Shown: positions 1-7,948, numbered from the stretch's first letter. The stretch: 14,000 nucleotides of DNA from Halisarca cf. caerulea (GCA_963170055.1 CAUJGJ010000424.1:1-14000), one strand, 5' to 3'. Notes: generated by a model from the sequence alone, not told the origin. Numbers and translations are program-made.

Positions 1-593
1 AACTTATAGCTGCGGTGATTTCTCAAATAAAATGTTCGTGAAAGCAATAAAAAATCAGGAAACCCTTTTCTAAGTTATTTGCAATTCTTGCCATTTCATG
101 CTATTGTTGACTTCTTATGCATATATCATGCATTAAAAAAGTCATTAAACTTATAGCTGCGGTGATTTCTTAAAGAAATTGTTCGCAAAAGAAATAAAAA
201 ATCACAAATTTCTATTACAAGTTATTTGCAATTTGCAATTTCAAGCTTTTCTTGACTTCTTATGCATGTTTCACGCATTAACAAAGTCATTAAACTTATA
301 GCTGCGGTGATTTCTCAAATAAATTGCTCGTGAAAGTAATAAAGAATCGCAAATTTCTTTTCTAAGTTATTTGCAGTTCTTGAAATTTCATGCTATATTC
401 TTGACTTCTTATGCATGTTTCATGCATTAACAAAGTCATTAAACTAATAGCTGCGGTGATTTCTCAAATAAAATTTTTGTGAAAGAAATAAAAATCGCAA
501 ATTTCTTTTCTAAGTTATTTGCAATTCTTGCTATTTCATGCTATTATTGACTTCTTATGCATGTTTCATGCATTACCAAAGTCATTAAACATA
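1..593. repeat. Left irregular satellite monomers (outside the HOR)
   Basis: Four monomers (starts 7, 154, 299, 448) precede the first complete higher-order unit and do not follow its order. The unit at 154 is the most diverged (AAAGAAATTGTTCGCAAAAG region, and CACGCAT in the dyad). The unit at 299 resembles the second HOR monomer type. The unit at 448 looks like a hybrid: its head matches the sixth HOR type (TTTTTGTGAAAG), and its tail matches the ninth (CTTGCTATTTC, then CATTACCAAAG). A hybrid of this kind is expected from unequal crossing-over between monomers. Confidence 0.75.
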
Positions 594-1911
594 TAGCTGC
601 GGTGAGTTCTCAAATAAAATTTTCGTGAAAAAAATAAAAATCGCAAATTTCTTTTCTAAGTTATTTGCAATTTTGCAATTTCAAGCTTTTCTTGACTTCT
701 TATGCATGTTTCATGCATTAACAAAGTCATTAAACTTATAGCTGCGGTGATTTCTCAAATAAATTGCTCGTGAAAGTAATAAAGAATCGCAAATTTCTTT
801 TCTAAGTAATTTGCAATTCTTGCAATTTCATGCTATTATTGACTTCTTATGCATGTTTCATGCATTAACAAAGTCATTCAACTTATAGCTGCGGTGACTT
901 CTCAAATAAAATGTTCCTGAAAGAAATAAAAAATCGCAAATTTCGTTTCTAAGTTATTTGCAATTCTTGCAAATTCATGCTTTTATTGACTTCTTATGCA
1001 TGTTCCATGCATTAACAAAGTCATTAAACATATAGATGCGTTGAGTTCTCAAATAAAATTTTCATGAAAAAAATAAAAATCGCAAATTTCTTTTCTAAGT
1101 TATTTGCAATTCTTGCAAGTTCATTCTATTCTTGACTTCTTATGCATGTTTCATGCATTACCAAAGTCATTAAACATACATCTGCGGTGATTTCTCAAAT
1201 AAAATGTTCGTAAAAGCAATAAAAAATCAGGAAACTCTTTTCTAAGTTATATGCAATTCTTGCAATTTTATGCTATTCTTGACTTCTTATGCATGTTTCA
1301 TGCATAAACAAGGTCATTAAACTTATAGCTGCGGTGATTTCTCAAATAAAATTTTTGTGAAAGAAATAAAAATCGCAAATTTCTTTTCTGAGTTATTTGC
1401 AATTTTGCAATTTCAAGCTTTTCTTGACTTCTTATGCATGTTTCATGCATTAACAAAGTCATTAAACTTATAGCTGCGGTGATTTCTCAAATAAAATGTG
1501 CGTGAAAGCAATAAAAAATCAGGAAACTCTTTTCTAAGTTATTTGCAATTCTTTCCATTTCATGCTATTTTTGACTTCTTATGCATGTTTCATGCATTAA
1601 CAAAGTCATTAAACTTGTAGCTGCGGTGATTTCTCAAATAAAATGTTGGTGAAAGAAATAAAAAATCAGGAAACTCCTTTCTAAGCTATTTGCAATTCTT
1701 GCAATTCCATGCTATTCTTGACTTCTTATGCATGTTTCATGCATAAACAAGGTCATTAAACTTATAGCTGCGGTGTTTTCTCAAATAAAATGTTCGTGAA
1801 AGCAATAAAAAATCAGGAAACTCTTTTCTAAGTTATTTGCAATTCTTGCTATTTCATGCTATTATTGACTTCTTATGCATGTTTCATGCATTACCAAAGT
1901 CATTAAACATA
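594..1911. repeat. Satellite higher-order repeat, copy A (9 monomers, 1318 bp)
   Basis: Nine consecutive monomers with starts at 594, 739, 886, 1033, 1179, 1326, 1471, 1618 and 1765. Each has private marks: for example GGTGAGTTCTC in the first, AAAGTAATAAAGAATCG in the second, TAGATGCGTTGAG in the fourth, CATACATCTGCGG in the fifth, AATGTGCGTGAAAG in the seventh, ACTTGTAGCTG in the eighth and GGTGTTTTCTC in the ninth. The same order of marks recurs exactly 1318 bp later. By eye copy A differs from copy B at about seven positions, for instance TTCATG versus TTCGTG in the fourth monomer and TTGGTG versus TTCGTG in the eighth. Confidence 0.93.
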
Positions 1912-3229
1912 TAGCTGCGGTGAGTTCTCAAATAAAATTTTCGTGAAAAAAATAAAAATCGCAAATTTCTTTTCTAAGTTATTTGCAATTTTGTAATTTC
2001 AAGCTTTTCTTGACTTCTTATGCATGTTTCATGCATTAACAAAGTCATTAAACTTATAGCTGCGGTGATTTCTCAAATAAATTGCTCGTGAAAGTAATAA
2101 AGAATCGCAAATTTCTTTTCTAAGTAATTTGCAATTCTTGCAATTTCATGCTATTCTTGACTTCTTATGCATGTTTCATGCATTAACAAAGTCATTCAAC
2201 TTATAGCTGCGGTGACTTCTCAAATAAAATGTTCCTGAAAGAAATAAAAAATCGCAAATTTCGTTTCTAAGTTATTTGCAATTCTTGCAAATTCATGCTT
2301 TTATTGACTTCTTATGCATGTTCCATGCATTAACAAAGTCATTAAACATATAGATGCGTTGAGTTCTCAAATAAAATTTTCGTGAAAAAAATAAAAATCG
2401 CAAATTTCTTTTCTAAGTTATTTGCAATTCTTGCAAGTTCATTCTATTCTTGACTTCTTATGCATGTTTCATGCATTACCAAAGTCATTAAACATACATC
2501 TGCGGTGATTTCTCAAATAAAATGTTCGTAAAAGCAATAAAAAATCAGGAAACTCTTTTCTAAGTTATTTGCAATTCTTGCAATTTTATGCTATTCTTGA
2601 CTTCTTATGCATGTTTCATGCATAAACAAGGTCATTAAACTTATAGCTGCGGTGATTTCTCAAATAAAATTTTTGTGAAAGAAATAAAAATCGCAAATTT
2701 CTTTTCTGAGTTATTTGCAATTTTGCAATTTCAAGCTTTTCTTGACTTCTTATGCATGTTTCATGCATTAACAAAGTCATTAAACTTATAGCTGCGGTGA
2801 TTTCTCAAATAAAATGTGCGTGAAAGCAATAAAAAATCAGGAAACTCTTTTCTAAGTTATTTGCAATTCTTGCAATTTCATGCTATTTTTGACTTCTTAT
2901 GCATGTTTCATGCATTAACAAAGTCATTAAACTTGTAGCTGCGGTGATTTCTCAAATAAAATGTTCGTGAAAGAAATAAAAAATCAGGAAACTCCTTTCT
3001 AAGCTATTTGCAATTCTTGCAATTCCATGCTATTCTTGACTTCTTATGCATGTTTCATGCATAAACAAGGTCATTAAACTTATAGCTGCGGTGTTTTCTC
3101 AAATAAAATGTTCGTGAAAGCAATAAAAAATCAGGAAACTCTTTTCTAAGTTATTTGCAATTCTTGCTATTTCATGCTATTATTGACTTCTTATGCATGT
3201 TTCATGCATTACCAAAGTCATTAAACATA
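1912..3229. repeat. Satellite higher-order repeat, copy B (9 monomers, 1318 bp)
   Basis: This is the second complete nine-monomer unit, with starts at 1912, 2057, 2204, 2351, 2497, 2644, 2789, 2936 and 3083. Internal spacings (145, 147, 147, 146, 147, 145, 147, 147, 147) repeat those of copy A exactly. I see no difference from copy C until the second half of the last monomer. Confidence 0.94.
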
Positions 3230-4547
3230 TAGCTGCGGTGAGTTCTCAAATAAAATTTTCGTGAAAAAAATAAAAATCGCAAATTTCTTTTCTAAGTTAT
3301 TTGCAATTTTGTAATTTCAAGCTTTTCTTGACTTCTTATGCATGTTTCATGCATTAACAAAGTCATTAAACTTATAGCTGCGGTGATTTCTCAAATAAAT
3401 TGCTCGTGAAAGTAATAAAGAATCGCAAATTTCTTTTCTAAGTAATTTGCAATTCTTGCAATTTCATGCTATTCTTGACTTCTTATGCATGTTTCATGCA
3501 TTAACAAAGTCATTCAACTTATAGCTGCGGTGACTTCTCAAATAAAATGTTCCTGAAAGAAATAAAAAATCGCAAATTTCGTTTCTAAGTTATTTGCAAT
3601 TCTTGCAAATTCATGCTTTTATTGACTTCTTATGCATGTTCCATGCATTAACAAAGTCATTAAACATATAGATGCGTTGAGTTCTCAAATAAAATTTTCG
3701 TGAAAAAAATAAAAATCGCAAATTTCTTTTCTAAGTTATTTGCAATTCTTGCAAGTTCATTCTATTCTTGACTTCTTATGCATGTTTCATGCATTACCAA
3801 AGTCATTAAACATACATCTGCGGTGATTTCTCAAATAAAATGTTCGTAAAAGCAATAAAAAATCAGGAAACTCTTTTCTAAGTTATTTGCAATTCTTGCA
3901 ATTTTATGCTATTCTTGACTTCTTATGCATGTTTCATGCATAAACAAGGTCATTAAACTTATAGCTGCGGTGATTTCTCAAATAAAATTTTTGTGAAAGA
4001 AATAAAAATCGCAAATTTCTTTTCTGAGTTATTTGCAATTTTGCAATTTCAAGCTTTTCTTGACTTCTTATGCATGTTTCATGCATTAACAAAGTCATTA
4101 AACTTATAGCTGCGGTGATTTCTCAAATAAAATGTGCGTGAAAGCAATAAAAAATCAGGAAACTCTTTTCTAAGTTATTTGCAATTCTTGCAATTTCATG
4201 CTATTTTTGACTTCTTATGCATGTTTCATGCATTAACAAAGTCATTAAACTTGTAGCTGCGGTGATTTCTCAAATAAAATGTTCGTGAAAGAAATAAAAA
4301 ATCAGGAAACTCCTTTCTAAGCTATTTGCAATTCTTGCAATTCCATGCTATTCTTGACTTCTTATGCATGTTTCATGCATAAACAAGGTCATTAAACTTA
4401 TAGCTGCGGTGTTTTCTCAAATAAAATGTTCGTGAAAGCAATAAAAAATCAGGAAACTCTTTTCTAAGTTATTTGCAATTCTTACCATTTCATGCTATTC
4501 TTGACTTCTTATGCATGTTTCATGCATTAACAAAGTCATTAAACTTA
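3230..4547. repeat. Satellite higher-order repeat, copy C (9 monomers, 1318 bp)
   Basis: This is the third complete nine-monomer unit, with starts at 3230, 3375, 3522, 3669, 3815, 3962, 4107, 4254 and 4401. It appears identical to copy B until about 4481. There the last monomer switches to a variant tail (CTTACCATTTC, TATTCTTGAC, CATTAACAAAG) and leads into a seventh-type monomer instead of a first-type one. The regular order therefore breaks inside the monomer at 4401. Confidence 0.92.
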
Positions 4548-4988
4548 TAGCTGCGGTGATTTCTCAAATAAAATGTGCGTGAAAGCAATAAAAAATCAGG
4601 AAACTCTTTTCTAAGTTATTTGCAATTCTTTCCATTTCATGCTATTTTTGACTTCTTATGCATGTTTCATGCATTAACAAAGTCATTAAACTTGTAGCTG
4701 CGGTGATTTCTCAAATAAAATGTTCGTGAAAGAAATAAAAAATCAGGAAACTCCTTTCTAAGCTATTTGCAATTCTTGCAATTCCATGCTATTCTTGACT
4801 TCTTATGCATGTTTCATGCATAAACAAGGTCATTAAACTTATAGCTGCGGTGTTTTCTCAAATAAAATGTTCGTGAAAGCAATAAAAAATCAGGAAACTC
4901 TTTTCTAAGTTATTTGCAATTCTTACCATTTCATGCTATTTTTGACTTCTTATGCATGTTTCATGCATTAACAAAGTCATTAAACTTA
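4107..4988. repeat. Three-monomer (441 bp) tandem duplication at the array's right side
   Basis: Monomers at 4107, 4254 and 4401 (HOR types 7, 8 and a variant 9) are followed by monomers at 4548, 4695 and 4842 of the same three types, so a 441-bp trimer is repeated twice. The variant ninth monomer with CTTACCATTTC occurs in both halves. The 4548 monomer carries the CTTTCCATTTC variant of copy A, whereas the 4107 monomer carries the CTTGCAATTTC variant of copies B and C. The two halves therefore do not come from one simple copying event. Confidence 0.85.
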
Positions 4989-5652
4989 TAGCTGCGGTGA
5001 TTTCTCAAATAAATTGTTAGTGAAAGAAATAAAAAATCGCCGGCAAATTTCTTTTCTAAGTTATTTGCAATTCTTGCAATTTCATGCTATTCTTGACTTC
5101 TTATGCATGTTTCATGCATTAACAAAGTCATTCAACTTATAGCTGCGGTGATTTCTCAAATAAAATTTTTGTGAAAGAAATAAAAAATCAGGAAACTCTT
5201 TTCTAAGTTATTTGCAATTCTTGCAATTTCATGCTATTCTTGACTTCTTATGCATAAACAAGGTCATTAAACTAATAGCTGCGGTGATTTCTCAAATGAA
5301 ATTTTTGTGAAAGAAATAAAAAATCGCAAATTTCTTTTCTAACTTATTTGCAATTCTTGCAATTTCATGCTATTCTTGACTTCTTATGCATGTTTCATGC
5401 ATTAACAAAGTCATTCAACTTATAGCTGCGGTGATTTCTCAAATAAATTGTTCGTGAAAGAAATAAAAAATCGCAAATTTCTTTTCTAAGTTATTTGCAA
5501 TTCTAGCAATTTCATGCTATTCTTGACTTTTTATGCATGTTACATGCATTAACAAAGTCATTAAACTTATAGCTGCGGTGATTTCTCAAATAAAATTTTC
5601 GTGAAAGAAATAAAAAATCGCAAATTTCTTTTCTAAGTTATTTGCAATTCTT
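4989..5652. repeat. Right edge monomers of the satellite, ending in a truncated unit
   Basis: Monomers at 4989, 5140, 5276 and 5423, plus an incomplete one from 5570, do not follow the HOR order. The first has a 4-bp insertion near 5040 (ATCGCCGGCAAA where others have ATCGCAAA). The second lacks 11 bp within its dyad. The last stops after about 83 bp, and unrelated sequence begins near 5653. Confidence 0.85.
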
Positions 5653-5670
5653 ATGTTTTCTTTGTAAATA

Positions 5671-5716
5671 CAGTCAAACCCCTATAAAGCGAAAACGCTT
5701 AATATGAAATATCGCA
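5671..5716 (+). mobile_element. Lone pogo/Tigger-like terminal repeat (one end only)
   Basis: A TA dinucleotide (5669-5670) is followed by CAGTCAAACCCCTATAAAGC and then a small stem AAGCG-AAAA-CGCTT. The start CAGTCAAACC after TA resembles the usual end of pogo/Tigger elements, which target TA. I found no inverted partner within the window and no transposase next to it, so this is probably a truncated end or a solo terminus. It lies only 18 bp from the last satellite base. The family call is based on resemblance alone. Confidence 0.5.
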
Positions 5717-5796
5717 TTAGTAGAAATTTTATTTATTATATTTGCCAACAAATTGACGTGCGTAATTTGTCCAGATAAATAGACAGCAACCTACTA

Positions 5797-5798
<2 letters not shown>

Positions 5799-5837
<39 letters not shown>

Positions 5838-5862
5838 TGTGTGTGTGTGTGTGTGCGCGTGC
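5799..5862. repeat. (GT)n microsatellite
   Basis: An almost pure GT run is interrupted once by AT at 5831 and ends in GCGCGTGC. Its antisense translation gives the meaningless threonine-histidine ORF at 5736-5921. The alternating purine-pyrimidine sequence is of the type that can adopt Z-DNA. Confidence 0.97.
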
Positions 5863-6160
5863 ATAAAATGGCATGCATGTAGAATACAGCAAAAAAATTG
5901 CACCACAGTAATAGATGACAATGTGCGGGTTAACTCAATTCTGCAAAATTGAATGTTACAAAAGTTTGATAAACTTCCACATCGATCTGTTAAAGCTGAG
6001 AATTTCTAATAAAGCGATTTCCTTCAGAGTGCTTACCATGGTATACATACTTCACACTTCCGAAGACAGCTGCAAACACAAAAATATATATATACATAAG
6101 TCCCTGTTCGCTATACCTTTTTTAACTTTCTCTCTCCTTGATATCCTCCCCTTCTCTCCA

Positions 6161-6255
6161 CCTCCCTCTCCTCATTATCTTCCTCCTCCCTCTCCTCATT
6201 ATCCTCCTCCTCCCTCTCCTCACCATCTTCCTTCTCCCTCTCTCCTCCCCATCCT
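6161..6255. repeat. 24-bp CT-rich minisatellite, about four copies
   Basis: Units start at 6161, 6185, 6209 and 6233. The unit begins CCTCCCTCTCCTCATTATC and continues with TTCCT. The first two copies differ at one position; the third has CACCATC and the fourth is degenerate. Confidence 0.88.
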
Positions 6256-6300
6256 TTAAACTTTCCTTGGCCACATTCTTTCTCTTTCTTCTCCTTATCA

Positions 6301-6328
6301 CCCCCCCCTCCCCCCCCCCCCCCCCCCC
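6301..6328. repeat. Poly-C run (C8-T-C19)
   Basis: Bases 6301-6328 are all C except a T at 6309. The complementary G-run could form G-quadruplex structures. Its length should be treated with caution because long homopolymers are error-prone in sequencing. Confidence 0.95.
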
Positions 6329-6614
6329 ACATCATCTTCCATGTCCCTTACTCCTCACAACACTACCTTCCTGTGACCTTTCTCAACATCTTCCTTCCTC
6401 CTTCCCTCCCTATTCTTAAGTTTTCTTTTGTGTTTATCTACCCTTCACCCTTCTCAATCATGCCTCATCATCCTTCTCCTCACAATTTTTCCCTTCTTTC
6501 TCATTGCAATCCTCCCCAACTCCCATACTTCTTTATATCAGCATCCTCCTACTTTAGTCTCTCTACCTAGCCATACTCTAATAAATGAAGAATGACAAAC
6601 ATAGTATTACATAC

Positions 6615-6705
6615 CTTTTCCTTTCTGGCTTGGATCTCTATTTGGGAGAGGTGTATAATGTGGTACATCAGATAACGTCAGCTCATCATCATTCTCATCT
6701 CCTTG
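6615..6705 (-). other. Candidate internal exon (91 bp), unknown gene
   Basis: Read on the minus strand, a pyrimidine-rich stretch ends in CTACTTTAG, a good splice acceptor. It is followed by 91 bp open in one frame, and then by AAAG|GTATGT, a strong splice donor. The frame gives 30 codons rich in acidic residues near the start (GDENDDELTLSDVP) and ending PNRDPSQKGK. Acceptor, donor and open frame together are more than I expect from most random 91-bp stretches, but no protein family is recognisable. No partner exon joins in frame with it: the segment at 6833-6928 does not. It could be an exon of a host gene, a relic, or chance. Confidence 0.25.
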
Positions 6706-6832
6706 CTAAAGTAGAAAACATCCAAAGCATAAAGAGAAACAGTAAAGAAAAAACCTCCTGTAAAAATACATAGAACATTGCAGTACAGCTCCTAAAAACA
6801 TGATGCAAACTGGAAACCTCCAACAGCAGTTA

Positions 6833-6928
6833 CTACATTCCTGGTGCTGAAAATGGAGAAGTGATTTCACATTCCAACATGGGCTGTTGGTAATAATCTG
6901 AATGTGAAAAGCTTACTGAACAATTTTG
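6833..6928 (-). other. Weak exon-like open segment, unknown
   Basis: On the minus strand the acceptor-like TTTTCCCCAG (its AG at 6932-6931) is followed by two bases and then 31 open codons, ending in TAG at 6835-6833. The peptide (QNCSVSFSHSDYYQQPMLEC, then EITSPFSAPGM) does not look low-complexity. There is no good donor before the stop and no clear polyadenylation signal after it. It may be a terminal exon fragment or chance. Confidence 0.13.
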
Positions 6929-7312
6929 AGCTGGGGAAAATTTTGCAGGATTAGCTAAAACATAACATTAAGAAGTATACACAATTTCTTTTGACCAACA
7001 ACAATTCATCCTACTTGAGCCTGGAACAACATTGTGAAAGGGGTCTATAAGGGCTGTTGCAGGTCACTTATGACATATTGGCCAAGAAACAGTATAGGTT
7101 TTCCTTAGTTGGTTCGTGTTGCTAATCAATTTTTTGAGGGTTACTTCAGATCTGCAACACTACTAGAGTGAATACAAGGGAGTAGACCCTGGTGCATACT
7201 ATCTGAACTTTGAATGTGATACTTTACTGTTGACTTGTGGCACCCTATGCTCTTGAATAGAGGATAAAGGGTGAGACTAATAATTCGAAAAAGCGCTCAG
7301 AATACTTAAATC
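6929..7312. other. Stretch with no recognisable feature
   Basis: I see no long open frame, no repeat and no RNA gene in this interval on either strand. Confidence 0.6.
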
Positions 7313-7366
7313 AAGTAATTAGGGTAAAAAAACGTGGGGCTGGCGCCCCTCATCTCGAATTACTTG
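7313..7366. repeat. Small inverted repeat with a GC-rich inner stem
   Basis: AAGTAATT (7313-7320) pairs with AATTACTT (7358-7365); one further pair brings the stem to nine bases. Between them lies a second small stem, GGGGC (7336-7340) with GCCCC (7345-7349). It immediately precedes the much larger fold-back at 7381. Confidence 0.55.
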
Positions 7367-7380
7367 CGAATATGTTTTAA

Positions 7381-7631
7381 CGGTTTATCTCTGCAATAAT
7401 GGTATGAGGTTTATGAAAGGGTATTATCCTTCACCTTTGTAATTTTTGCCTTCGTTGCAATGTTGAAGAAAATTCGCTGCCTTTTGGGTTTCAGCAACAG
7501 CTTTAAAGTGTGGTTGAAATCCTGCCAAAATGCAGTGAATTTTGTTTAAAATTGCAACAAAGACAAAAATTACAAAGCTCAAGGATAAATTCCCTTCGTA
7601 AACCTGATAACATTGTTGCAGAAATAAACCT
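7381..7631. mobile_element. 251-bp imperfect palindrome (fold-back MITE-like element)
   Basis: The left arm, starting GGTTTATCTCTGCAATAATG, and the right arm, ending CATTGTTGCAGAAATAAACC, pair over about 81 bases each (7381-7461 with 7551-7631) at roughly 80 percent by eye. Pairing continues inward: AAAATTCGCTGCCTTTTGG matches the reverse of CCAAAATGCAGTGAATTTT with two mismatches, and the centre is near 7505. The whole segment could therefore fold as one long hairpin. The octamer TGTTTTAA lies directly left (7373-7380) and again at 7637-7644, five bases past the right arm, and may be a target duplication. An 8-bp duplication would suit a hAT-type insertion, but the ends do not prove a family. 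Confidence 0.75.
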
Positions 7632-7658
7632 TTGCTTGTTTTAAGTCTTCTTTTCTTC

Positions 7659-7784
7659 CAGCAGCCATTTTCATTTGCCTACTTCCTGTCGCATATGCAA
7701 CAGGAAGTAGGCAAATAAAAATGTCTGCTGTATGTATATACATAATATATGCAACAGGAAGTAGGCGAATACAAATGGCTGCTG
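7659..7784. repeat. 72-bp palindrome plus a third copy of one arm
   Basis: The arm 7659-7689 (CAGCAGCCATT, ending ACTTCCTGT) is followed after ten bases by its inverse, 7700-7730 (ACAGGAAGTAGGC, ending TCTGCTG). The centre GCATATGC is itself palindromic. After 23 bases the right arm appears again in the same direction at 7754-7784, with GCGAATAC for GCAAATAA. Each right-arm copy contains CAGGAAGT, which resembles an ETS-factor site. Both right-arm copies are preceded by ATATGCA, so the duplication includes that flank. Confidence 0.85.
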
Positions 7785-7795
7785 ACTCTCTTCTC

Positions 7796-7819
7796 TAACT
7801 TATATATATATATAAGTTA
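7796..7819. repeat. Perfect 24-bp AT palindrome
   Basis: TAACTTATATAT followed by its exact reverse complement ATATATAAGTTA. It abuts the long hairpin that follows and could be a target-site feature of that insertion. Confidence 0.9.
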
Positions 7820-7948
7820 TACCCCGCTTTTGCTGGGTACATGGGGAATATACTAAGTGTTAGGTGTTGATTAACACTCGGGCTGCGCCCTCGTGTATCA
7901 ACACCTAACACTTAGTATATTCCCATGTACCCAGCAAAAGTGGGGTAT
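7819..7948. mobile_element. 130-bp near-perfect hairpin (fold-back element)
   Basis: The arm 7819-7871 (ATACCCCGCTTTTGCTGGG onward to GTGTTGAT) pairs with 7897-7948 with one substitution (CCGC versus CCAC) and one single-base indel (GGGG versus GGG). The intervening 25 bases also pair partly: ACACTCGGGC with GCCCTCGTGT. This leaves a tiny loop. Such nearly uninterrupted palindromes are typical of young fold-back MITEs. A 14-base piece of its right arm, ATCAACACCTAACA, recurs at 8884, which suggests an older relative nearby. Confidence 0.8.

Larger units (their letters stand above)
1..5652. repeat. Tandem satellite array, about 147-bp monomer
   Basis: Head-to-tail satellite that begins outside the window and stops abruptly near 5652. 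Taking the conserved TAGCTGCGG as the start of each unit, I place starts at 7, 154, 299, 448, 594, 739, 886, 1033, 1179, 1326 and so on to 5570, giving about 39 units. Most spacings are 145-147 bp; exceptions are 149 (unit 3), 151 (unit 35) and 136 (unit 36). Each unit is AT-rich, has a CTCAAATAAA block, repeated TTGCAATT words, and the dyad ATGCATG-TTT-CATGCAT near its end. No long open frame crosses it. The length is close to the 147 bp wrapped by a nucleosome core. The layout suggests centromeric or pericentromeric satellite; that role is inference. Confidence 0.97.
6119..6570. repeat. Long polypyrimidine (CT-rich) tract
   Basis: About 450 bp in which the plus strand is mostly C and T, including the minisatellite at 6161-6255 and the C-run at 6301-6328. 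The small ORFs on both strands here (proline/serine/leucine-rich on plus, glutamate/arginine/glycine-rich on minus) are products of the composition, so I do not call them genes. Mirror-like homopyrimidine tracts of this kind can form triplex DNA. Confidence 0.85.

Noticed and set aside
1..5652. CENP-B box in the satellite monomers
   Set aside because: Many monomers have TTCGTGAAAG, which matches the first half (TTCG, then A after four bases) of the CENP-B box, but the required CGGG half is absent in every monomer I read.
1..5652. CRISPR-like repeat array
   Set aside because: The entire 147-bp unit repeats without unique spacers and with gradual divergence; this is satellite DNA.
5736..5921. 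Minus-strand ORF rich in threonine and histidine
   Set aside because: It is simply the translation of the GT microsatellite.
5915..6570. Several proline-, serine- or glutamate-rich ORFs on both strands
   Set aside because: They are forced by the polypyrimidine composition and the 24-bp minisatellite; no domain or start context supports a gene.
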